Made by a program: the position numbers and the translations under genes
Assembly: GCA_964539615.1 (NCBI GenBank)
Contig: CAZIJP010000164.1
Coordinates: 1 to 5,365 of the forward strand
Length of the DNA stretch: 5,365 nt
Origin: CAYRFE01 sp964539615
GTDB lineage: Bacteria > Macinerneyibacteriota > Macinerneyibacteria > Macinerneyibacteriales > CAYRFE01
Direction: 5' to 3'
Notes under the pieces: model-generated
Database searches by the model: none
Told to the model about the DNA's origin: nothing
Seen by the model: only the letters and a program-made list of their open reading frames with translations
Part shown: positions 1 through 4,632 of the stretch, piece after piece
How positions within the stretch are numbered: position 1 is the stretch's first letter
Layout: each line of letters opens with the position of its first letter

Positions 1-1
1 C

Positions 2-55
2 TGCTCGATATACTTCAACGGTTTCCCGCCCCTGCGTTCATACATCCTGCGTTAA
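2..55 (+). CDS. Possible 3' tail of a plus-strand gene cut by the window edge
   Basis: A plus-strand reading frame is open from base 2 and stops at TAA 53-55, giving 17 residues that include FNGFPPLRSYILR. The stop lies 23 nt before a strong plus-strand terminator (79-104), which is the usual spacing for a gene end, and the codons look like those of the mid-GC genes in the window. No family can be recognised from so short a piece. If real, it is convergent with the cyclase-like gene on the other strand. A competing reading is a minus-strand start at ATG 45-43 running off the left edge (15 codons). The terminator polarity favours the plus-strand reading, but the evidence is thin. Confidence 0.3.
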   Translation, partial: CSIYFNGFPPLRSYILR

Positions 56-58
56 TAC
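31..58. repeat. Two near-identical 13-bp direct repeats
   Basis: CCTGCGTTCATAC (31-43) and CCTGCGTTAATAC (46-58) differ at one base and are spaced 15 bp start to start, just upstream of the terminator at 79-104. The second copy contains the possible stop codon of the edge gene. They may be coincidence, a recent short tandem duplication at a gene end, or a protein-binding site; nothing here decides between these. Confidence 0.45.
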
Positions 59-78
59 TCGTATTTATAGAAATCACG

Positions 79-104
79 AAGGCACGCGAAAGCGTGCCTT
101 TTTT
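79..104 (+). terminator. Factor-independent terminator between convergent genes
   Basis: A perfect 9-bp stem (79-87 with 92-100, core GGCACGC/GCGTGCC) closes a GAAA tetraloop (88-91) and runs directly into a T-tract (99-104) on the plus strand, the classic intrinsic terminator form. It would end transcription of whatever enters from the left edge. On the minus strand the same stem lies 22 nt beyond the stop of the cyclase-like gene. There it is followed only by TTCGTGATTT, so it would be a weaker terminator in that direction. A shared, partly bidirectional terminator is likely. Confidence 0.85.
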
Positions 105-126
105 ATGTTTTGAATACTCATTACGT

Positions 127-867
127 TTATACTTTTGAATTTTTATTTAAAATACTCTGGATATAATCAATTGTGTTTAAATAGTACTTGTGTGAATGTT
201 TCGGTGAATTTCGCTTCATGTTATTGATATTTGATAAGATCACCAAGTCTTTATCTATACATTTTTTATTCAATAATTGTTCCTTCATAAAAGGAATCCA
301 ATTAATAATAATTGCTTCTTTTTTCATATCAACGCTATCATCTTTGTCATCTTTCAAAGATATTTCACATTTCACAATATCATCTAAAAATCTAACTAAT
401 GTTACATTTTCTTTTTTCATCAGGGTACATTTATTAAAAAAATAATCGTCAACAATACACCCTATTATTTTTAAATTATCATGACTATTTACAGCATTAA
501 TGACAGGATTACCAAATATTATCGTTTTTTCGTTATTCCATTCAATACAAATATCACCATATGATATCGCCCCTTTTAAAGGTATCCCATTATGTATACA
601 TGAAGCTATGAAGCCAGTAATTGTTACAATAAAATGCTCTAATGAGTTTGAAGTATCGTCGGGAGTTAAAATAAATATTGAATCTGAACAAAAAATGATT
701 TTTATTTCTCCTGATACTTTTTCAATGGATTTTAAATGTATAAGAATTGCATTCATATACTTCTGAACTTCTGAGATATCATGATTTTGAACAAAATATT
801 TAAATCCTAGTATATCAAAAAATGCAATAAACCTTTTACAACTAGATAACCAAACAGTATCAGACAT
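127..867 (-). CDS. Class III nucleotide cyclase-like protein, AT-rich, function unknown
   Basis: This encodes 246 residues. The start is ATG 867-865, preceded by AAGGA at 877-881 with a 9-nt spacer; the frame is open further upstream, but only inside the SDR gene. Seen in the protein: FFDILGF at residues 16-22, matching the FxDIxGF metal-binding motif of class III adenylate/guanylate cyclases (Asp18); SDSIFIL at 61-67, in the place of the second metal-binding Asp (Asp62); GIPLKGAISYGD at 94-105, like the GIxxGxxxxG segment; and FGNPVINA at 118-125, like the GxxVNxA segment. The usual transition-state Asn and Arg are not clearly present, so catalysis and substrate are open. There is no signal peptide or membrane segment, so it is probably cytosolic. 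The C-terminal about 90 residues are Lys/Asp/Asn-rich and unassigned. Hand-counted GC is 14/60 at 421-480 and 14/60 at 661-720, far below its neighbours, which suggests horizontal acquisition. The start lies 5 nt after the SDR stop, so translation may be coupled. The cyclase-fold call is moderately sure; any role in signalling or phage defence is inference. Confidence 0.75.
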   Translation of the reverse strand: MSDTVWLSSCKRFIAFFDILGFKYFVQNHDISEVQKYMNAILIHLKSIEKVSGEIKIIFCSDSIFILTPDDTSNSLEHFIVTITGFIASCIHNGIPLKGAISYGDICIEWNNEKTIIFGNPVINAVNSHDNLKIIGCIVDDYFFNKCTLMKKENVTLVRFLDDIVKCEISLKDDKDDSVDMKKEAIIINWIPFMKEQLLNKKCIDKDLVILSNINNMKRNSPKHSHKYYLNTIDYIQSILNKNSKV

Positions 868-872
868 GTTTA

Positions 873-1646
873 TTATTCCTTCATCATCCATTTCACTGCT
901 TTGAGCGTAATGCCCATCGGTGCCAGTTTTCCTGCGAAGATGAGAAATCTGTTCTTGAATCCGGGCACACATTCACGTTTGCCTTTCATCATGGCTTTGA
1001 ATCCGGCTTTTGCCACCGCTTCCGCCGACATCATATGCGTGCGCTTGAGTTTCAATGCTTCCATTTTCGCTTCTTTAAAAAAATCCGTATCGGTCGGCCC
1101 CGGGCATAATGCCGTCACGGATACACCCGTTCCCTTCAGTTCTTCATGTAAAGCGCAGGAGAAGCTGTACACATACGCTTTTGACGCATAATAGACCGAG
1201 CCGTACGGCCCCGGCTGAAACGCCGCCGTAGACGCCACGTTCATGATCCTGCCGTCTTTTCTTGTCTTCATGTCTTTTAGGAACAATTTCGTCATTTCTG
1301 TCAATACCGAAATATTCACATGCACCATATCAAGGTCACGCGCCATCTCGGTCTCAGCGAATTCGCCGGTATTGCCGAATCCCGCGTTATTTATCAATGC
1401 ATTCACAACATAGTTGTTGTCATCGCAAAAACGCTTGATCTCTGCTACCGCACCCTGTTTGGTAAGATCGACCGATATCACCTCTACGCTTATATTGTAG
1501 CGTTTTTCAAATTCAAATTTTATTTTTTCCAAAAGATCGAACGTGCGTGCCGTAAGTATGAGGTGCTGACCGTGTGCGGCACATTCATGAGCCAATGCCA
1601 GTCCCAATCCCTTTGACGCGCCGGTAATAAGCGTATACGGGGTCAT
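873..1646 (-). CDS. Short-chain dehydrogenase/reductase (SDR), classical type, NADP(H)-preferring
   Basis: This encodes 257 residues, the usual length of a classical SDR, and it is complete. Rossmann-fold signatures are present in order: TGASKGLG at 8-15 (cofactor glycine motif), D60 after beta-3, NNAG at 86-89, and the catalytic set Asn111, Ser139 (in NVAS), Tyr152 and Lys156 (YxxxK), then PGPTDTDF at 182-189. Basic residues Lys12 in the glycine loop and Arg34 after beta-2 are those that usually bind the 2'-phosphate of NADP. The general pattern fits the COG0300 (DltE/YqjQ-like) group of oxidoreductases acting on carbonyl or hydroxyl substrates; the actual substrate cannot be read from sequence. 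The C-terminal stretch 230-255 is moderately hydrophobic and may contact membrane or substrate. The start is ATG with AAAGGA (1652-1657) five nt upstream. It follows the nuclease gene by 12 nt, so it is co-transcribed. Confidence 0.95.
   Translation of the reverse strand: MTPYTLITGASKGLGLALAHECAAHGQHLILTARTFDLLEKIKFEFEKRYNISVEVISVDLTKQGAVAEIKRFCDDNNYVVNALINNAGFGNTGEFAETEMARDLDMVHVNISVLTEMTKLFLKDMKTRKDGRIMNVASTAAFQPGPYGSVYYASKAYVYSFSCALHEELKGTGVSVTALCPGPTDTDFFKEAKMEALKLKRTHMMSAEAVAKAGFKAMMKGKRECVPGFKNRFLIFAGKLAPMGITLKAVKWMMKE
877..881 (-). promoter_or_regulatory. Ribosome-binding site that fixes the start of the cyclase-like gene
   Basis: AAGGA on the minus strand, 9 nt before ATG 867-865. 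It lies within the last sense codons of the SDR gene, just before its TAA at 875-873. This placement argues for the 867 start and against an upstream GTG at 972, which would overlap the SDR gene by about 100 nt and add residues with no match to the cyclase-like fold. Confidence 0.6.
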
Positions 1647-1658
1647 ATCTGTCCTTTC

Positions 1659-2294
1659 TTACGGTTTGCAGCTTCTGCACGGCGAATATCCCTGCAAAAG
1701 AGCTTCTTTTTTTGATGTGAATTCCACCCTGTTTTCCGGATTCATATTTTTTATGCCTCGGCAATTTTTTCTGTGAAACACATATGAGCTTTTCGACCCG
1801 ATATATACATTTTCAGTTTCCAGTAGATGCAGCGGCCAGAAACCTTTATTGTTGTTGATCGCGGTCTGTTGCGCCAACAATAGCTCTTTATAATAACGAT
1901 TCGAAGGTTTCCCTTTATATATCACGGCGTACCCTTCTTCGATCATGCGTTTGTTCACAAAGATCTCTTTCCCGTCAACGGTCACAAAAACATAGGCAAG
2001 AAGGCGTTTATATTTATCGACGGTCTCTTTATCATACACTAATCGTATTTTTTTACCCATTACCAGCGATCGGTTGAGTTCCGATGCTTTTCCGTGGAAT
2101 TCTTCGCCGATCTCAGTTGTATCGATACCTAAATAACGCACCGATTGCCCTGTTGACAGTAACACGGTATCGCCGTCGTAGACTTCTTTCACTATCCCTG
2201 TTTGCGGAAGGTCGACCAAGGTCTTTGCCGCGGAAAACAACAATGAACTGATACAAATGAACGTAATCACCACGATCCGTTTATACTGCGCCAT
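1659..2294 (-). CDS. Exported staphylococcal-nuclease-family (thermonuclease) protein with Ada-like zinc-binding C-terminus
   Basis: This encodes 211 residues. Residues 1-6 are polar and basic and 7-23 are strongly hydrophobic, giving a signal peptide or N-terminal anchor; the product should act outside the cytoplasmic membrane. The SNase (OB-fold) domain spans about 33-153. All five residues of the S. aureus nuclease active site have counterparts: Asp42 (DGDT), Arg53, Asp58, Glu61 and Arg97 (DKYKR). It should therefore be a calcium-dependent phosphodiesterase on DNA and/or RNA. Residues 171-211 match the Ada metal-binding module: His174, Cys178, Cys206 and Cys209, with NPENRVEF and GYSPCRSCKP between and after. 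The His replaces the first Ada Cys. The start is ATG 2294-2292, overlapping the nth end by 14 nt; a possible AAAGGA (2307-2312) sits 12 nt upstream. The frame is open back to 2480, but that part is antitypical nth-coding sequence. No lipobox is seen. Confidence 0.93.
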   Translation of the reverse strand: MAQYKRIVVITFICISSLLFSAAKTLVDLPQTGIVKEVYDGDTVLLSTGQSVRYLGIDTTEIGEEFHGKASELNRSLVMGKKIRLVYDKETVDKYKRLLAYVFVTVDGKEIFVNKRMIEEGYAVIYKGKPSNRYYKELLLAQQTAINNNKGFWPLHLLETENVYIGSKSSYVFHRKNCRGIKNMNPENRVEFTSKKEALLQGYSPCRSCKP

Positions 2295-2901
2295 GAAGCT
2301 TACACATCCTTTGCAGCGAACAGTTGTCGCATTCGGGGTTACGGGCCTTACAAATATACCTGCCGAACAACACAAGCGCTTGATTGATATACGGCCAGTC
2401 CTTGCGGTCGAAATAGTTGACAAGGTCATGTTCGATAATGCCGGGATCTTTTGATTTAGAAAGCAATAACCTCTCGGCAATACGTATCACATGCGTATCT
2501 ACTACGATCCCTTCAGGTTCTGCATAAACGGTCATTATCACATTTGCGCTTTTACGCCCAATGCCGGGTAAAGATAATAATTCTTTCATGGTAAGCGGAA
2601 CTTCGCCGTTGAACGTATCAACGATTATATGCGCCGCATCAATGATATGCCGGGCTTTGTTCCTGTAAAACCCCGTGCTTGCGATGATCGTTTCAAGTGA
2701 TCCGTAATCTAACGTGAGATAATCCCTCACGGTCGGATACATTTTAAAAAGCGTATCGGTAACGATATTTACGCGTTTATCCGTACATTGAGCCGATAAG
2801 ATCACCGCGGCAAAAAGCTGCCAGGGCGAATCATAGTACAGATCGGAACGTGCTTCGGAAAAATGTTTTTTTAATTCTTGTAAAATGAGTTGTTGATACA
2901 T
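2281..2901 (-). CDS. nth: Endonuclease III, DNA glycosylase/AP lyase
   Basis: This encodes 206 residues, close to the family norm of about 210. It is a base-excision repair enzyme that removes oxidised pyrimidines and cleaves at the resulting abasic site. The helix-hairpin-helix LPGIGRKSAN is at 111-120 with the catalytic lysine at Lys117. The catalytic aspartate Asp135 lies in VDTHVIRI (134-141). The [4Fe-4S] ligands Cys184, Cys191, Cys194 and Cys200 have the exact Cx6Cx2Cx5C spacing. LSAQCTDKRVN (35-45) is the conserved N-domain segment. The N-terminus aligns well with a start at ATG 2901, about 20 residues ahead of the SPWQLFAAVILSAQ block. However, the start is preceded directly by seven T and a C-run, with no Shine-Dalgarno sequence. 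The 3' end overlaps the nuclease gene by 14 nt in another frame, implying coupling. Confidence 0.97.
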   Translation of the reverse strand: MYQQLILQELKKHFSEARSDLYYDSPWQLFAAVILSAQCTDKRVNIVTDTLFKMYPTVRDYLTLDYGSLETIIASTGFYRNKARHIIDAAHIIVDTFNGEVPLTMKELLSLPGIGRKSANVIMTVYAEPEGIVVDTHVIRIAERLLLSKSKDPGIIEHDLVNYFDRKDWPYINQALVLFGRYICKARNPECDNCSLQRMCKLHGAV

Positions 2902-2928
2902 AAAAAAAGGGGGCGTTGCGCCCCCTTT
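2902..2928 (-). terminator. Intrinsic terminator after rpsA, ending at the nth start codon
   Basis: A perfect 10-bp stem pairs 2919-2928 with 2906-2915 (minus-strand arms AAAGGGGGCG and CGCCCCCTTT) around a 3-nt loop. Read on the minus strand, it is followed by a run of seven T (2908-2902) and then at once by the nth ATG (2901-2899). It begins 3 nt after the rpsA stop codon (2934-2932). It should end most ispH-rpsA transcripts and let only some read-through into nth and the genes beyond. On the plus strand, the T-run after the stem is only three bases, so it is directional. Confidence 0.9.
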
Positions 2929-2931
2929 CGA

Positions 2932-4626
2932 TTATTCGTTGTCGGTCTCTTCAGTTTCTTTTTTTGCTCTCGGGGTCTTTTTCTTGGCTGTCTCAGCTTG
3001 CTGATTGACGGCTTCCACTGCTTCGCGGGTCTCGTCTTCTTTGATCGCTTTCAGGCTGAAATCCACTTTGCGTTCTTTTTTGAGTATCTTGATGATACGA
3101 ACGGTCACGTTATCACCGATATTCACGAAATCTTCGATCTTTTCAACACGTTCGGTGTCGAGCTGGGAGATGGCAAGGAAACCTTCTACGCCGTTGTCCA
3201 TTTTACAGATCGCATTGTTCTTGGTGATGCGAACGATCTTGACCTTCAAAGTATCGCCGACGTTGAATTTAACTTCCATTTCTTCCCAAGGATCAGGAAG
3301 CAATTGTTTCATACCCAAAGCTATTTTGCGCTCAGCCGGGTTGAATTTTAATATTTTGACCTGCATTTTCTGGCCGTTCTTCAAGATATCCTGCGGCTTT
3401 TCAATGCGTTCCCAAGCGATATCGGATACATGGAGAAGGCCTTCGATGCCGGTCTCGATCTCGATGAATGCGCCGAAATCGGTAACATTCTTCACTTCGC
3501 CGTTGATAACATCGCCTTCTTTGTATTTATCCATGACAAGCGTCCACGGGTCATCCTCAACCTGCTTCATACCGAGAGATATTTTGCGGTTCTGAGGTTC
3601 CATTTTCAGGATCTTGACCTTAATGATCTCGCTTTCTTTTACAAGCTGGTTCGGATTCTTGATGCTCTTGTTCCATGACATCTCAGAGATGTGAACAAGG
3701 CCTTCAACACCGGGGATGATCTCAACGAATGCGCCGTATTCTACGAGAGACACAACGCGGCCTTCGATGATATCGCCTTCACGGTATTTCTCGGTAACTG
3801 AATCCCAGGGATTCGGTTCGAGAGCTTTAAGGCTTAAGGATATTTTATTGTTCTTTTCATCAAAATCGAGCACTTTAACGGTCACTTCTTCGCCAACCTG
3901 CAGTTTTTCTGTCGGATGAGCTACTTTTCCCCATGTAATATCATTCACATGAAGAAGGCCGTCGATACCGCCGAGGTCGATGAAAGCACCGAAATCGGTG
4001 ATATTTTTAACTTTACCGCGCAATATTGCACCGACGTGAATTTTGTTGTCGATGTCTTCGCGGGCTCTCTTAACGCGGTCTTCAAGCACAACGCGGCGAG
4101 ATACAACGATATTGCGGCGTTTTTTGTTCATTTTCAAGATCTTCACATCGATCTTCTGACCGACGAAAGCATCGAGGTCTTTTACCATCTTGGTATCGAT
4201 CTGAGAAGCAGGCAGGAAAGCCGGTACGCCAATATTGACGATGTAACCGCCTTTAACGCGTTTCTTCACAGTACCCTTGATGATCACATTGTCGCTCAGG
4301 CATTTTTCAAGTTTTTCCCAGGCTTCGATGAAATCCGCTTTGATCTTCGATAATTGGATAACTCCTTCGTGATCCTCGGTCGATTCGAGTACGACACGCA
4401 CGCTGTCGCCGAGCTTCAGAGATTCAGGTTCATCGAATTCATCGAGGCTCACCGCTCCTTCCGCTTTGTAGCCGATGTCGATAAGCACTTCGTTCGGAAG
4501 AATTTTTACGATCGTTCCGTCTACGATCGTGCCGTTTTGAAGAGGTGTCTTGTACGATTCGTTCAATAACTCCTCAAAACTCTTTTCAGGTTCGCCATCA
4601 ATGTTCCTGTTCAGTTCATCACTCAT
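2932..4626 (-). CDS. rpsA: 30S ribosomal protein S1
   Basis: This encodes 564 residues, close to the 557 of E. coli S1, with six S1/OB-fold domains at roughly 30-94, 112-177, 199-267, 284-354, 371-440 and 457-526. It binds U-rich or structured mRNA leaders and feeds them to the 30S subunit. Domains 3 and 5 are most alike (VKNITDFGAFID and VKNVTDFGAFIE, each followed by GLLHV). Domains 1 and 2 are divergent, as expected of the ribosome-binding half (domain 2 has the shortened VPAFLPASQID form). A highly charged Lys/Glu tail follows at 528-564. The start is ATG 4626-4624, 6 nt after the ispH stop, with GGGGGG (4636-4641) 9 nt upstream and inside the last two Gly codons of ispH, so coupling is likely. 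A strong terminator follows the stop. Long antisense open frames across this gene are by-products of its codon use. Confidence 0.98.
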   Translation of the reverse strand: MSDELNRNIDGEPEKSFEELLNESYKTPLQNGTIVDGTIVKILPNEVLIDIGYKAEGAVSLDEFDEPESLKLGDSVRVVLESTEDHEGVIQLSKIKADFIEAWEKLEKCLSDNVIIKGTVKKRVKGGYIVNIGVPAFLPASQIDTKMVKDLDAFVGQKIDVKILKMNKKRRNIVVSRRVVLEDRVKRAREDIDNKIHVGAILRGKVKNITDFGAFIDLGGIDGLLHVNDITWGKVAHPTEKLQVGEEVTVKVLDFDEKNNKISLSLKALEPNPWDSVTEKYREGDIIEGRVVSLVEYGAFVEIIPGVEGLVHISEMSWNKSIKNPNQLVKESEIIKVKILKMEPQNRKISLGMKQVEDDPWTLVMDKYKEGDVINGEVKNVTDFGAFIEIETGIEGLLHVSDIAWERIEKPQDILKNGQKMQVKILKFNPAERKIALGMKQLLPDPWEEMEVKFNVGDTLKVKIVRITKNNAICKMDNGVEGFLAISQLDTERVEKIEDFVNIGDNVTVRIIKILKKERKVDFSLKAIKEDETREAVEAVNQQAETAKKKTPRAKKETEETDNE

Positions 4627-4632
4627 ACCTGA

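Noticed and set aside
1..45. Minus-strand start ATG 45-43 with 15 open codons (MYERRGGKPLKYIEQ) running off the left edge.
   Set aside because: It lacks a properly spaced ribosome-binding site (CAGG touches the ATG), and the terminator between it and the cyclase-like gene has its T-run on the other strand. It remains an alternative to the plus-strand tail at 2-55.
188..766. Two plus-strand open frames of 85 and 88 codons antisense to the cyclase-like gene.
   Set aside because: They have low-complexity Phe/Ile/Ser-rich translations typical of antisense AT-rich DNA, and the minus-strand frame has clear cyclase motifs.
868..972. Extended start (GTG 972) for the cyclase-like gene, adding 35 residues.
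   Set aside because: The extension lies wholly inside the SDR gene, has no ribosome-binding site of note, and adds nothing to the cyclase fold. ATG 867 has AAGGA at a good spacing.
2295..2480. Extended start (TTG 2480) for the nuclease, adding 62 residues.
   Set aside because: The added stretch is out-of-frame nth coding sequence, and it would place a long Cys/Arg-rich segment ahead of an obvious signal peptide that begins at ATG 2294.
2935..3010. A possible internal promoter for nth in the rpsA 3' end (AATAAT near 2932-2937 on the minus strand).
   Set aside because: No acceptable -35 element lies 16-18 nt upstream, and the AATAAT overlaps the stop codon by chance in an A-rich tail.
3199..4540. 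Internal DNA similarity across the rpsA gene that could be taken for tandem repeats.
   Set aside because: It is the expected repetition of S1 domains, diverged at the DNA level and in frame.
2890..4569. Long plus-strand open frames antisense to rpsA (several of 70-196 codons).
   Set aside because: They mirror the codon bias of rpsA, have no ribosome-binding sites or recognisable domains, and all lie inside a certain gene.
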